The notes under the pieces are model-generated. The model was given only the letters and a program-made list of their open reading frames with translations, did not search any database and had not been told where the DNA came from. From the NCBI GenBank assembly GCA_963978905.1, contig OZ022261.1, positions 16,031,475-16,095,474 of the forward strand: DNA of 64,000 bases, in the 5' to 3' direction. The stretch comes from Trichostrongylus colubriformis (Eukaryota; Nematoda; Chromadorea; Rhabditida; Trichostrongylidae). The first letter of the stretch is position 1. Each line of letters starts with the position of its first letter. The translations under genes and the position numbers were made by a program. Positions 1-12,883 of the stretch are shown here, piece after piece.

Positions 1-997
1 GAGCCCAAACCCAGGCAAAATGTGCTGTAAACGTCGGATTGAATTTGAACATGTGGCTATTCATTATCGTGGTTTCTCTAGCCACATTTGTTTGACAGCA
101 ACTAACCGACCCATGAGGAAAGAAGCAAGCCACATCCTGAGGTTTATGGACCATGTATGAGCTGTGCGGCAGCTTCTTCTAGCGCAGTTTATTTTTTGAT
201 ATGAGGAGCTATGTAGCCTTACTTTACACTGAAGTCTCCAGCTTTCCAAGCAACACGATCTTCTCTAAAATCGCTGTTTCGTAGTGAGGTGAAAAACAGA
301 ATGAATTGTCCAAAAGCCCCAAAAACGACGGCCTTCTCTTGACCATCGCATCACTAAATATCACCGGACAGCGGCTCTGTCATGTGTAGCAGTGACACGC
401 AATTAAATGGCACATCTCTGGTGATGAGATTCTGCATACAAGGAGTTTGGATCGTTTCCTGTGACTGCTCCTTTCTTCTTTGAGACTTGTGTGCCGGCGG
501 CAGGCACCGTAACATCCTTAAATTCAAGGAAAAACCGTCGCCACGTTATTCAGAGTGTGACGATTGTTGTCAACCGTAGCCTTGACGGTTTCCTAAATTG
601 GAATTTCGACTCTCTTTCAGCTAAGAATTGCTAATGGTAGAAGGCATGTCGAAGAGTTCACCCCTTTTGAATTACCTTCTGGTCGAGTAACAACTCATCC
701 CGCTAAAAAAGCCGTGTCTCTATGAAGTCAAAGAAAACGCAGCGTTCAGAGGTGTCATCGCGCGTTTCGTGGAATTGTCTTGCCAGCAGCCACCTATTCC
801 TGCCTTCGGGGCAAGCCAATCGGAACCTCACTTGTCAGTTAGCAACCATAAATTTTCCTCTACTTCGTGTGTCCCCATATATCGCTGTTAGGCCAGACCC
901 GAACTCCTTCGCTGTTATAAATAGAAGGGACAAGGGACCAACGTAGCTCACTGCAAATGTTCACTTTTTGTCCTCACCCAACACGTCGGTACTTGAG
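1..997. other. No gene recognised
   Basis: Only short frames without family resemblance. No clear repeat partner elsewhere in the window. Confidence 0.5.
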
Positions 998-1250
998 CAC
1001 GGTGGGGTCGATTGGTTGAATTCCCGCTTCGCGGCGTCGCACTCGCGGCGCCATCACCACGACTTGCTGCAGTCGGTTGGAATTCCGCTCCGTATGTAGT
1101 GGGCTGTATCGTGAGGGACCTCCAAAGTTTGCAGGTTGGAAGCTTTGGAAGCTCTTATATGTTGTGGTTGTTGCTGTTTCAACGGATAAAACTACGAACA
1201 ACTCGCACTCGCCACGGGCGGCGGCTCAAAAATTCGACCAATCGACCCTC
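998..1250. repeat. Foldback MITE, family 1, copy a
   Basis: The arms ggtggggtcgattggttgaattc (left) and aaattcgaccaatcgaccct (right) are inverted. The interior shares gcggcgtcgcactcgcggcgcc and ggaattccgctc with copies at 5545-5795 and 7354-7645. Confidence 0.7.
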
Positions 1251-1672
1251 AGCCCTCAAGCCATTGTTAACGAATTAAATTTGGAAAGTACAGGCTCATT
1301 AAGTCAGTTATATGCTGCATTTAGGATTGATGTAATAGCTGCAACATGAACAGAGCTCCAGTCAAATTTTTGTTCTCAAAAAACTGTAAGAGCATATTAA
1401 TCCCATGGAATGGAAGCCTCAAATTAAACGGGAGGCAGAGCATAGTCCTGCTACTGGTCTCAATGCCCTCTTACAGTAACGAAAGCACATCTGGCCTCAG
1501 TCGCCCCACCAAAGTCAATAAGAACGCCATGTACTGCGTGCTTAGAAAACCTATAAATCGTTCCATCCAGCGCATTGCCTTCCTTCCCTTGCAGACCTGG
1601 GGACCACATCTATATGGGGAAATATAGCACTTCAATGGGGTCCACATCTATATAGGGGAATATAGCTTTTTA

Positions 1673-1830
1673 AAGGAATCGCACACGGGAAAAACGAGTT
1701 TCTGTGTTACTCATGTATTTATTTTATAAATGCATACCAAGAGCAGCACGCAAAGTTTCACGCAAAAAGGTGAGAACCCGGCTAAGATACAGCTCCTCAA
1801 AGTGGCGACCGGGACGCGGCCCCATGTGAG
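1673..1830. repeat. Solo arm of foldback family 3
   Basis: aaaggaatcgcacacgggaa...cgcaaagtttcacgcaaaaa...cccggctaagatacagctcc matches the left arm of 12884-13308 in order; the opposite arm is not present beside it. Confidence 0.6.
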
Positions 1831-2509
1831 TGTCCCCTCCCGTCGTCGCCGTGGTTAGGAAGGGAAAGTGGTACGTTGCTTTTTGTTCACACTATGCGTC
1901 ACGGACCGCAGCGGACGTCGGGTTACTTTGAGGAGCTGTATCTTATTCTCACTTTTTGCATGCGCCCATTCGAACGGGGATGTGGATCGCTCCCTGGTGT
2001 TTTGATTGAAGTGCCTTCATCGACTGAAACAGGAAGCAACGTATCATCTTGGACTTGGAAAACCAGGTAAATTGTTCCATCCAGTGCAATGCCTTCCTTC
2101 CCTTGCAGGCCGTACGTTTGTATTTGCCCTTGTATTTGATTTTTGCTGCTCGATAGGATTGGAGCTCGTAAGAGTGAAGTCGCTCGAAAGTATCTCTTTT
2201 CATGCTCTGTAAAATTGTCCTAGTATTCAAACACTTCACAGAATTGCAAGAGAACCATATAAGAGCGTAGAATAAGATTTTTTTCATCTTTCTAAGGAGC
2301 ACAATACGTAAGGTGGACTTCTATCGAACGAAATTAACGCGCAGAACCAACCAGAGCTTTCCCTAGATACAATAGATTTGAAAATGTTCTTCGACACCAC
2401 ATTGAGAAAGGAGAGAAATGAGAAAAGCAACGCTTCATGTGTGTTACTAAAACGTCAGAAACTTCATCACTGCTACATTTGCTAGTGTTGTTCCAGCGGT
2501 AGGGGATGT

Positions 2510-3251
2510 CAAGGGGTGCCAAAAAAAGTATTTAATTTTGCCCACGGCCCACATCCGCCTGTTACACAAAACATAGGGAAACGAAAGAAATGAAAGTATT
2601 GGGGCAAAATATTCCCGAAATGTTCTCCTAAAAGCAGGAACAAGCTGAGACTCACTGCGTTCACTTTCATAAAAATATGGAGCCTTCAAGCGGCGCAGTC
2701 GGGATTCAGAGCACCCACGGTATCAAGGTCCCCTTGAAACAGTGGAGCCAGGTTCCGTGAAAAATCTTTTGTGGGAAGCTTCCTAAGGATTGGCCCTCGC
2801 ATTATGGAAGTCACAGAGCCCTTGCTGCTTGGACAAGGCTGCTATGATCCCAAGTATCATTCTTCATGCCTCAAACCTGACCCCGGAGGGGTTTCAGTGG
2901 TAATGGCACGTTCTGGCTCATGGAAACGAAGGGCGTTGGGAAGCCGAAAAAAGGAATATTCAAGAACACTACCCTGTATGAATCTCCTCAGGTACCCACA
3001 GTGAACGGACCTTAGCAAGGTTGTGAACGAGGGCGACGAAGTTTCGGATTTTGCTCAGCTGAGGTGACACATCTTGTTCACTCGAAATAAGCAAGCGTTC
3101 CTTCTCATGCAGAAGGCTGCAACGGAGAACAGTGATAGAGTGAGGTCTGAACTTTACTTCAAAGATGGAAATACCAGGTCGGGATTTGCCGAAGTTCGAC
3201 TAATGTGGGGTTGGAAGTGGAGGAAAAAAATACTTTTTTTGGCACCCCCTG
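2510..3251. mobile_element. Non-autonomous DNA transposon with CAGGGTGT-type ends, copy 1
   Basis: The ends are caaggggtgccaaaaaaag and tttggcaccccctg, with TA to the right. Its 740 bp match the copy at 43490-44225 throughout (for example acatccgcc..acaaaacatag near the left end). TA flanks and the CAGGGTG(T)NCC end suggest the Tc1/mariner superfamily. No transposase frame is intact. Confidence 0.8.
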
Positions 3252-3869
3252 TAGTAATAATAGTAGATAGGTTGTCAGGCTGTCACTGGAACAGGAGCAG
3301 TGCGTTGGTAAATCGGATCTCGGAGGCGAGTTCTTAGCAAATTCGGTGGCCTTTATTGGATGCGCCGTTTCCCGCTGCTCAGGAGCCTGCGTCACATACT
3401 GGTGTCCAGGGGTTCAAGCTAGGCATTGGCAGCGGGTAAATTGTATTTCCTGTTATGGAACGAGTAACCAACATTCTCATCGAAGCATTGGAATGATGAT
3501 GTGCCAATGTCCACTTTAGAATTTCGATTTGAAGGAAATCCCCAATATAATTAGAAATTTGTTTGCGGGTCAGATCGATCTCTAGAGCCTGAATAATGCA
3601 TTACTTTGCGGGAAATGCCTGGCTTGCGCTATTGGCGCCAGCAGACCCAAAATAATGAATGGCTAAAATTGTCAAAATTGATAATCCTGAGCAAGCTCGT
3701 GTTCTCTGCGCGTTCTGTGTGCAAGCCCAGAAACATAAATTTAGAAAAATGCAAAATTCACTGTAGGAAGGATGCATCAACCCTCTTCGATATTCCTAGA
3801 GATGCCCGAAGAATGAATAACGATTTTGTTCATGTACGTGCCCTGCTGTACCTCCGTAGCTAATGTTTG

Positions 3870-4370
3870 ATGGAGTTTCAGGATGCGTCACGCACCAAAT
3901 TTCCGCTATTAACGGGAAGCGTTTCAATTTCCCATGGAACTTCGAAACGAGACCTAGGTGGTGGTGATAGGGTTTCGAATGCTGATCAGAAGTATGAGAA
4001 CCAATCTTGCAAAATGCCTTTCCGAAGCGAGTTAGAAAGGGTCAAAATTTGATTACGATGTCTCATTGATCATGTACTCTGCCTGCCGTCAATCACCAAA
4101 ACGTATAATCGAGAAAAAAACCCATCGCTCACCATCTGAGCAAGAGCGCTACTATTAGGCCACGCCGGCCGTTGCTACACATACGATTATCCCTTTTGGT
4201 GCATTACTTCAAACAAAGTACCGATGGGTCATAGCAAGCAAACTTTGACCCCTCCTAACCCGCTTCAGAGCGGCACTTGTAATTTTGGTTTCCACAGTGT
4301 AATCAGCATTCGAGGCCCAATCTTCCACCTAGGGCTCATTTCAAAGTTCCATGAGAAGTTGAAGGCCTCC
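3870..4370. repeat. Foldback repeat, family 4, copy a
   Basis: The outer segments catggaacttcgaaacgaga...cctaggtgg and ccacctagggctcatttcaaagttccatg are inverted. Internal motifs (gaagcgagttagaaagggtc; acccgcttcagagcggcac) recur at 39560-39680 and 53660-54060. Confidence 0.7.
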
Positions 4371-5544
4371 CTGGTTAGAATACCGTAAAACCTTCAGTGA
4401 GGTCATGGAGCAGCATACAAAGCGCGGCATAATTAATGTACTGACAACGCTATCGTTACAAAGAAACAGCAGTGCAAAGTGAAACAAGGAAAATGTCTTC
4501 AGACTACCTGTGACGGTGAAGTGGCTGCCAGAAACAATGCGGTCCCTTCCATTAAATCCGTAAAGTTCGCTGACAAACATCCACTTGTTCTCATGAATAA
4601 AATTCTCCTTCCCCTTGAACAGCCTTCAGTCTATAGAGAGTGTGGCATACCACTGACGCGCCACCGCCATAGAGTACCTCGAGCGTCTCCAAGCTCAGTT
4701 TCCTTGGCGTAGGCTCCTATATGGAATGACTGTGCGCTTTTCTATAGTCAGAATGGAAGATACATGATGCTTGAGATTCGCTGCGTTTCAAAGCTACGAT
4801 TTTCTAAAACGACTGGTCCTCCTGGTAAAAGCATTCACTTCCCTATGTAAGTACTGCACAACATAAGCAAAAAGGGACTCAAGGTTGCCCCCAAACCTTT
4901 TCCTCCAAACAGAAAAATGAATTTCTGATGTTCAATTCGAATGCATTTTCAGCTACATATTGGCTATTTGTTTCGCCAGAATTCATTTCAAATATCAAAT
5001 CAGCAAAAGCTTTATGAGTCGCGCTTTTGCCCTAGCTACATAGTAGGTGGTACGTTTTGGAAGCCACTGCGCAAGTCTAAATTCGAAAGTAATTTAATCA
5101 ATCCATGTGACGTTTCTTGTATTTGTGTCCTGTAAACGGTTGCTCAGTATTATACGCTTCTTTTCGAAATTCTATAAAATTTGGAGAGTTTCTTTGCGAT
5201 TGAGACAATCGTTGGACAATTTTATGAGTTCAACTATAGTTGAGCCTAAAGGGAGTCAACCACAGATATGAAGAGAAACCTTATCGCATAAGAGAAGCCC
5301 ATCGTCTGAGACTTGGGAAGCTAAAAAATGGCTACGGTTTGTTAGAAAATTTTTATTAATCAAACCGCTTCCAGAAAATCTGACATACTGGAGAATCCAA
5401 TTTTCGTGTATGCTTCGAAGAGTGAAAGGAAGCGATGTGTTCTCCGAGTCACTCCTTGAAATGGGCGGGGCGTGCCGCAGATGGATCCGGCCAAGAATTC
5501 ATCCGAATGCACAGGCAAAGAATTTATAAGGGTGCACCGTTCAG

Positions 5545-5795
5545 GGTGGGGTCCACGAGGTCGAATTTCCGCGCGGCCGCGCGCGATGAGCGGCACGGCG
5601 GGTGCGAGTGCCAGTGGCAGAGCATGGCAGCCTTCAAGCGAGGCAGTGTGGCATGAGTGGAAAGCGCAGACGTGACGCATCACGCTCGGCCGGGCGACCA
5701 AGGCAATCGATACGGCGAGTCGTACGGGGGCGCTGCGAGTGCACCGCCGCGAAGCGGAAATTCGACCTCGTGGACCCCACCCGACCGTTCAGCCG
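5545..5795. repeat. Foldback MITE, family 1, copy b
   Basis: The ends are perfect 29-bp inverted repeats: GGGTGGGGTCCACGAGGTCG at the left and its complement CGACCTCGTGGACCCCACCC at the right. The interior is GC-rich with degraded inverted arms. Same family as 998-1250 and 7354-7645. Confidence 0.8.
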
Positions 5796-6342
5796 CGCAC
5801 AGTAAGACACCCTCAGTCTGCAAATTGTGTCGTCATGTCGATGCTACAATGTTCTCGTTCTGTTTCAACAATGACTCATCGTTAGGAATCCAATATACCT
5901 ATGTAGACATCAAAGAACTCCTTTTTCAAACTTTTCGCTCAGAGTAATATGACATTTTCCTTGACCTCTTTGTAAAGGCTGGTATCGAGTTGTGAGTGCT
6001 GGGGCTATAAGGAAAACGTTGTTTCCACATATGGTGCCTTTGTCATATGTAGTATTCGAGCATGTCGTAATATCTCCCAAATCAGCAAGTTGCATTTCTG
6101 AGGCATCTTTAACGCATAACCACGGCCCTGGTAATGCTCCAATTATATTTTCTGGGAAATCTGACTTGTTACTTACTAGTTATGGGCTTGGTGATAGGTT
6201 TTACCAGGAAAGCGCTCGATTACACGTGAAGGTGGGGAAAATTTCCTCATCGACAACATTTCTCACTACACCACCCTGACTTTAGAGAGCCAGCTCCTTT
6301 CTTTATATTTCATTTGGAAATTCATCTGTTTCGTTTATACTA

Positions 6343-7185
6343 GGTTGTCGGGAAAGTTTTCGTTTTTTGAAGCAATTCATTTTATCACTTCATTACAAAA
6401 CACAGAGCATGCCAAGAAACAAGTAATCATCATCTTGTTCTACCACTCCTCGCCACCTTTAATGCAAACTTTCTATGCGATCCGCATAAAACTCATCTGT
6501 CTTTGATTTTAAGAAGTCGCACAACCACCGTCCCATGTCATCTTCATTATCGAAGGTTTTTTGTTGGCGTTAGATAGGGAAAGGAAAAGATGATGATTCA
6601 ATGGAGCAAGATCAGGACTATAAGGTGGATGGGGTAGCACCTCACAGGGCAAAAATTTTTTGGCAAGTCCCTTTTTCAATAGGTGGGTGAGCATTATTGT
6701 GCAGGAAACGAATCGTGTCATGGTTCGGACGTTTCTCTGTGATTTTCGAGGCCAGTCTATTCAGCTCCTCACAGTGCAGGTTTGCTGTTAGTATAGTGTT
6801 GCGAGCCAGCACCCGCAATCGTTCGTTGTCGACTCCCGATGGACGTCCTGACCGGTCTGAATCTTTGACATTGTGTAGTTGTAGTTGCCTTCTCAACGGC
6901 GCTTGAACCAAAGTTGTGTCACAAGTTCAGACATTGAACCCTCCCCAAAATGCAGCGTTTATACGACGACTTGATTCGATTGAATTCATATAGTAGAACG
7001 CCCCGGAAGTACTCCTTTGACATATTTATTTTGCCGAAAAAAGTCATCTGAAAGAAGAAAGACAATAACACCTATAGATGTGTGTGACTAGTGTAACATG
7101 TATGTGTACAGAAGAAATTGCTAGAAAAGCAGCTTAGCGGGAAAAAAGCACGTTTTTAAAAAACGGAAAAACTTTCCCGACAACC
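6343..7185 (-). mobile_element. Decayed, internally deleted mariner-family element
   Basis: Terminal inverted repeats of about 26 bp, GGTTGTCGGGAAAGTTTTCG at the left and its near-complement at the right, are each flanked by TA. That fits the TA target-site duplication of Tc1/mariner elements. At 843 bp it is shorter than a full mariner. The minus strand encodes the transposase remnants given separately. It is non-functional from the truncation and frameshifts. Confidence 0.88.
6509..6911 (-). pseudogene. Mariner transposase remnant
   Basis: Two overlapping minus-strand frames (6642-6911 and 6509-6721) carry transposase pieces. The first has SGRPSGVDNERLRVLARN, a degraded helix-turn-helix region. 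The second has [16 protein letters not shown], equivalent to the catalytic Y-S-P-D-L-A-P-x-D-Y-H-L-F segment but with Asn where the last catalytic Asp is expected. The frame changes between them, so no intact enzyme is encoded. Confidence 0.8.
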
Positions 7186-7353
7186 TAATACTTCTATACG
7201 TTATATTACCTTTTCTAGCTTATTGTCACCTGTTCCAAAATCCGCCAAGCAGATCACCCCTCTCCATCCTCAAACTGTAGCACATATGTACACAAATGAA
7301 CTATGGGTACTGCAGCGAGCACTCCCTTTTTGCAATTCTCACACATGAGCTGC

Positions 7354-7645
7354 CGGGAGAGTGTCGGGTTCGCTAGGTCGAATTTCTGCTTGCGGCGTCG
7401 CACTTGCGGCGCCGTTAGTACGAGCCTCTGGGAATTCCGCTCAAAATGCGGGGGGCTGGTACCATGAAGGACCTTTAAAGATTGCAAGTTGAAAGCTTCG
7501 GAAGTTCGCCTACCTTTAAAGGTCCCTCACGGTAGCAGCTCATTGCGTCTTGAGCAGAATTCCAAACAACGCGTACTTGATGCGCTGCTCGGCGCGGGCA
7601 GTCACGCGAAAATTCGACCTAGCGACCCCCACCCTCGGGAGAGTC
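7354..7645. repeat. Foldback MITE, family 1, copy c
   Basis: The left arm (gagtgtcgggttcgctaggt, then caaatttct-type bases) and the right arm (aaattcgacctagcgacccc) are inverted repeats, and the inner halves (accatgaaggacctttaaag / ctttaaaggtccctcacggt) are also complementary. Nearly the whole unit can fold on itself. Confidence 0.75.
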
Positions 7646-7969
7646 GCCGAATGAAGTCCGATGCCGTCATGTTCGGGCACTCATCTTTCTCGATTCTGCC
7701 ATTTTTCGTGAACCTAGCATCATATGTGTAACTCATAGGAATAGCTAAGCGCTACACTTCCACAGTCAGTTGCTGATTTTAGAATCTCATCGTTAACTCC
7801 GGTCTGAACTCTTGCACCCAAAGATATTAGGTTGTCAAATGTCTTGTAGTATTTTCCCAGAAAAAAAATCATTAACTCTTGTTCTTCGGGGCAGGTCCAG
7901 GCGGTTCAGGAGTATGGTAGAACGTTCCCTGAGCTTTCTAGGAAAATATATATTGACCCACCAGATCCC

Positions 7970-8617
7970 GTGGAGAGAGCTACAATGCTCGTTGTCGACA
8001 ACCACCCAACTCGCGGTGTCATCTGTTATGAGCGGTCTTGCGGCACCAAAACGACGGAAGCTTGCCACTCCATCAGCGCTGCATTGGACAAGGGATGTGT
8101 GAGCTACGTGACCGTGCGCCGCTGGATCGTCAGCTCAAGCAACGGCGAGATTGACAAGAAAGACAAACCACAATGCTTTTCCGCGAGGTGCTGGTACAAG
8201 GCGAGACAGTCAGCGCTGCCGTATGCACCTACAAGCTCCAGCAGCTCGCCGTCGCTGTTCGAGAAAAGTGCCGGAAAAGGTCCGCGGTCACCCTTCTTCA
8301 TGACGACGCCCGCTCCCATTTCGCTACCATTTCGCGAAAAGTACCCAGGCCAAGTTACAGAACTCGACTGGGATGTGCTGCTCCCCCCCCCCCCCCCGCC
8401 ATACTCTCCAGACATTGCCCTTTCTGGCTATCACCTTACCCATCCTCTCGAATCCTTCCTGGCCAAGAGAAAATTCGTTGATTATGACTTGCTTGCGAAG
8501 GCGATCGCTGACTTCTTCGACTCTCAGAACCCAGAGTTCTGGGAGAAGGGAATCAACGATTTTCCTATAAAGTGGCAGAGGGTTGCCGATAACAATGGTC
8601 AATACGTTGTTGCCTAA
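7970..8617 (+). pseudogene. Mariner transposase remnant with a poly-proline tract
   Basis: The frame is open for 215 codons. Its C-terminal third is clearly mariner transposase: YSPDIALSGYHLTHPLESFL, then AIADFFDSQNPEFWEKGIND and WQRVADNNGQYV. The last catalytic Asp of Y-S-P-D-L-A-P-x-D-Y is replaced (S-G-Y). A run of C (8382-8397) gives a proline string just before the motif, probably slippage that changed frame; the N-terminal half reads poorly. Not functional. Confidence 0.75.
8382..8397 (+). repeat. Poly-C run inside mariner transposase remnant
   Basis: About 16 consecutive C, giving a proline run in the transposase frame; a slippage-prone tract. Confidence 0.85.
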
Positions 8618-8691
8618 TTGTTATTTGTTGGACGAAAAAAAATATAAAAAGTGATGATCGAAAAAAATCCTACAAGACTTTTGGGACAACC

Positions 8692-9584
8692 TCATATTTA
8701 ATGGTTCTACAGCTACCGCGTGCATCGCGGCCTACATTCTTGATGATTCACCGCTTTAGTGTAATTATCTTATATTCTTAGAAGAAGTATTGTAAATTGC
8801 AGTCTGTAGATTAAGGTTGAAGTTGAACTGTGACTGCTTCTGTTGCCCAAAACATGTAAGCGGAATATGAAGAAGTTGTGCAACAAATCATGATTCCCAC
8901 AGTACTGCGCTCCGCTTCCGTTCCATTCTCTTACTAAATATTTACGAACCACATTTGCTTTTTGAACAGCCTGCACTATCTAGTATCATAACAATTATGC
9001 TAATATTACTATAATGTAATGTGTAGATCGAGCTACTAGCTTAGTTTCTCATTTTTGGCTAGTTATGCGCACTGTTAATAGGACAGTCCTTCCCTAGTCT
9101 CCATGCTGGCATAGGGTCAGCAGGTGGGCCCTCGACTGGATGCTTTTTTTTGTGGATGCCAGCTGAACTGAGTGGAGAATAGTCATGTTTGGAGATGTAC
9201 ATTGGTGTCTGTGGCTCAGTCAAAACCTGTGACGTTATTCTTTAGAAATGGATTTACAAAATGGACCCAAAAGCATGGTGGCTGAAAAGACGGCTGAAAA
9301 GACGTGAATGCGCAGTGCAAAGCTGATGAATAGAAAATATATCGCTTTTCGAGAGCATCTTATATGAAGGCTGTATCTCCTCGTTCCGTGACCGAGTTGG
9401 CCTGGGAGCATCAGTTAAGCATCAGGGATCTGCCAGAAACATTTTAGCAAAGACGTGGCTGGGTTCTTGTAAGCAGTGCGTACTAACACTCGGCTGCTAG
9501 GGAAACATCCCCACAAGGTACCCCCAAAACTATGTGCATATATATGATCCCCCTGCTTTGCGGCGAAAGGCCCCTAGCATTACC
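8692..9584. other. No gene recognised
   Basis: No convincing coding exon or repeat. The window's largest quiet stretches are like this one. Confidence 0.5.
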
Positions 9585-9648
9585 GCGTAATCGTACTGAG
9601 ACTCAACTACCGTGATCCGTAATCGTACTGAGACTCAACTACCGTGAT
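9585..9648. repeat. Tandem duplication of a 32-bp unit
   Basis: cgtaatcgtactgagactca(actaccgtgat) occurs twice in direct succession, 32 bases apart. Confidence 0.9.
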
Positions 9649-10440
9649 GCGCATAGCTCGCACACACTGCGTCGCACGCCGCTCGTCGTCGTGCGAAATA
9701 CTGACATAAGGGTACACATCCCACGATCACCATTCATCGCATGGACATCATTGCTCCGCCTCCATATGAACGCTTCAAGTATGCTGATTAGCGCCATGTA
9801 TCACAGATTCACGTTTCTCTGACCAATATGTGATACGAAGAGTAAGCGCGCCCAACGGCAGAATGAACGGCTTCGATATCCTTAGTTCTCAGCCCTTCCA
9901 TTGGTTGCCTTCACAGTCGCTCTACGTATTCTCTCTAAGTAGCACCTATGTTTTCTTTTCCACAAACAGACAGTACTAGTAAGCATTTTCCCGTAAACTC
10001 TTCCAAACGGCATCGCTTCGGAATAAAATGGCACCCGTTGTTAAGATGGACCATCACAGAGCGAAAAACTGAAAATCGCTACATTGTTGTCTCTTTATTA
10101 GGTAGTAGCCACCCTATGCGTCTATCCACGCTTGAGTTTCCACTCGTGCCATTCTGGAGACTGGTAAGTAAAGGGCGTGTTTCCATATATTAGTCTGGTG
10201 CATAAGTTTTGCGACACACACTTTCTTTCAGTGTGTTGCTACTACAGAACACTCAGACATATGCTGGCCATACAATCATCATTGTCATTCACCATTACCT
10301 CCAGGGGCAAGGAAGCTACTTAACGTCCTGTGTCCAGATGTTCACAACCTTCGATTTGGAGAAGTCATGGATACACATTTCGAGTGCACTTATTTAATCA
10401 AACTTCTTGCACTATATATCGAGTTCAGGACCCTGATTAA

Positions 10441-10737
10441 GGGGTGTGTGCACTTATGACGGAAAATCACTTTGCCGTCGTCGCACTCGCGGCGCCATCA
10501 GCACACTTGCCAATCGATTGCCCTTGCGAACCCGGCAGAGCGTGGCTGCGTCACCTCTGTGCTTCCACCCATGCTACACTGCCTTCTGCACCCATGCCAC
10601 CCTGCTCCTCCACCCATACCACACTGCCTCGTTTAAAGGCTGCCATGCCCTGCCACTGGCACTTGCACCCGCCGCGCAGCTCGCCGCGAGCAGCCACGCG
10701 ATTATCCGTCATGAGTTCACACACCCGAGTGCCGTCG
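10441..10737. repeat. MITE, family 2, copy a
   Basis: The inverted ends are ggtgtgtgcacttatgacgg and ccgtcatgagttcacacacc. The interior matches 40169-40419, including gcgtggctgcgtcacctctg and ctgccatgccctgccactgg. Confidence 0.8.
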
Positions 10738-12883
10738 TGGTCCACATGCTTTTGGTGCAGGCGCCGGTACCTTTACAACACGCTAAAACACACGACCGTG
10801 TTGCTAGACGAATGAGCCGCTATTCTGAAAGGGTGGAAGGTACTCTAAGACAGTTCTTGCAGTTGCTTATCTGAATCGATAGTAAGCCCCAGCAAAACTA
10901 TCCATTTTCTCAAAAAAAAAAAAACCAACTCAAAACATGTCGGATGCACTGTGTGTTGTTGCCTTAAACATTTTCGAGTACTTTGTAATTGTTGAGTTTT
11001 GTAGATGATTGTTATATTTGTTACTTTGTGCTTTTTTCTGGTTGTTTTGATTTTTCAGTTGATAGTTTACTACTAATGCAAGAACTTTTTGAACATGATA
11101 GACACAGAATAAAGCAAAATTTAGGATGCTGAAATCTTGATATAAACATTGAAACAAAAAGTGGCGAATTATTATAGTCCGGCTAACCTATACTGCTGTC
11201 GGTCAGCAGTGTCCGACCTCGTCCCATGGGACGGAATGGCTGTCGCCCGACGTTGACAGACATCGCCGTCGATAAATTAGAACAAATCGGTTCCTTGTTT
11301 CAACTTCTGACTGACATCCTTGCTTACAATTAGCTGATTGGCCTCAGTGTTCCTCAGACACCAGATCAGTTGCTTCCAAATGGCCGGTCGCTGGTCGGCA
11401 TTGAAATTTGAACCATGAATTAGCTTCATTGCTGGTAATGGTGATTTCGGATCGCACACAAGAATACTATGCCACTTTACTCACACACGATTCACCGCAG
11501 GTTATGAGAAAAAAAGAGGTTCTCGTTTCGTCTATTTAGTTGCCAAACGCATTCGCGATTTTTTTCTGTAACCATAACCCTCACACATCCTCTCTAAGCT
11601 ATCGTTTACCCGCTGATTTCATTTGTTTCCACTCCTGCTTACAACTGCCTGAGTATTTAATCCTATTCTTAATTCTTTCTTGGAAGAGTGATGTTTCTGC
11701 TGCTGAAGATTTTACGCAAGTTCCTAAAAGAAAGTTGGAATGCCATCTGTCCTACAAATAAAACAGCGAGCTATCACTAGACACATTTCACTACTGCATA
11801 TCGACTATGCTTCTTTGTATCACATTGAGCGAATTACAAAAAAAAACAGACAGATATTGCTCAGTATCTTCATGATGCGCCAAGCACACGAGTCCTATAA
11901 ACAGACAATCGGAGGGACATCTGCGTGCATAGTTGGCTAACATAGTGATCCGCTAGGGACAACCAAATCGATGCAGCCATACATTTCTGGGTAACATCAT
12001 TGCGATACCATATAGATGGAAAAACGTAATGGACTTTTGTTAGCCGACAACTTTCGGCCCACTGCGCTACCTTCACACTTTTCGAACCTTTGCCGGTACC
12101 GAAATATTTTTCCATAAAGTACACTCCATCATTCTCCACCTCTCATTTTGCATACATTGGATCTCAGTAGGTTTAATAGGTTGAAAGGAAAAAGTTTCAA
12201 TCAATACTAGTGCTTGAATTTTAGTTTCATGAAAATTTTTGATTCACGAATACTTTGGTATTTTCATGGTCCATTTCTGACCGCCTTCACGCAAGCTGAG
12301 CAGCATGAGCAGATTCACAGTCAGGTTCCATTGACTAGGTCGACCTTTCGCTTTATTCCAAGCATGGTTAGCGGTACCGCACTTGTATAGAGGCACCACG
12401 AGAGCTAATTTTGTCAGGTGGTCAGTATAAAATCAGAGATGCCGTTTAATTCCAAAAGAGGAGACAGAGCGGAAGAAAACCGAGAAAGATGGGACTCCCT
12501 GTTACATTTGTATTGTCGTCGCGATCACGTATCGACCCCAAATAATTCGCTGCTGTTGCTCATTCCCCCGTTGTCCATTCATGGCCGTAGCCTGGAGGCA
12601 GTCGTGAACGAGTGCATCCCTGTCAAGAGGCGTGGAATGCGCACCTCAAAGCTGCGCCGCACTCCGTCACAAAGTGCCGCTCAACATTGACCCCACAGCG
12701 TTTATTTAAAGTAAATTTCACCACACCTGTATAGTAAGTGCGGAGCCCCTGTGGTGCATTGAAGAGATGGAATCCGGCATGAGTACTGGATGGTCTGGAT
12801 GAATAGTTGCATGAGATTCGCTATACATTCCCGATTGCCACTACAGCTTGCAATGGCATTTGTGTGGCGTATTTCAGTGGGAG
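10738..12883. other. No gene recognised
   Basis: AT-rich intergenic sequence with an A run near 10910. Frames are short and unlike any family I know. Confidence 0.45.

Larger units (their letters stand above)
7830..8691 (+). mobile_element. Second decayed mariner-like element
   Basis: The left end after TA (7828-7829) is GGTTGTCAAATGTCTTGTAG and the right end is CTACAAGACTTTTGGGACAACC, imperfect inverted repeats about 22 bp long. The right TA is not clean (tcata follows), so the target duplication has decayed. It lies about 640 bp from the other mariner but in the opposite orientation, and differs in TIR sequence, so it is a different insertion. Confidence 0.8.

Noticed and set aside
10444..10874. 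Two long overlapping ORFs (123 and 142 codons)
   Set aside because: They lie mostly in a GC-rich MITE shared with 40169-40419, have biased composition and no domain.
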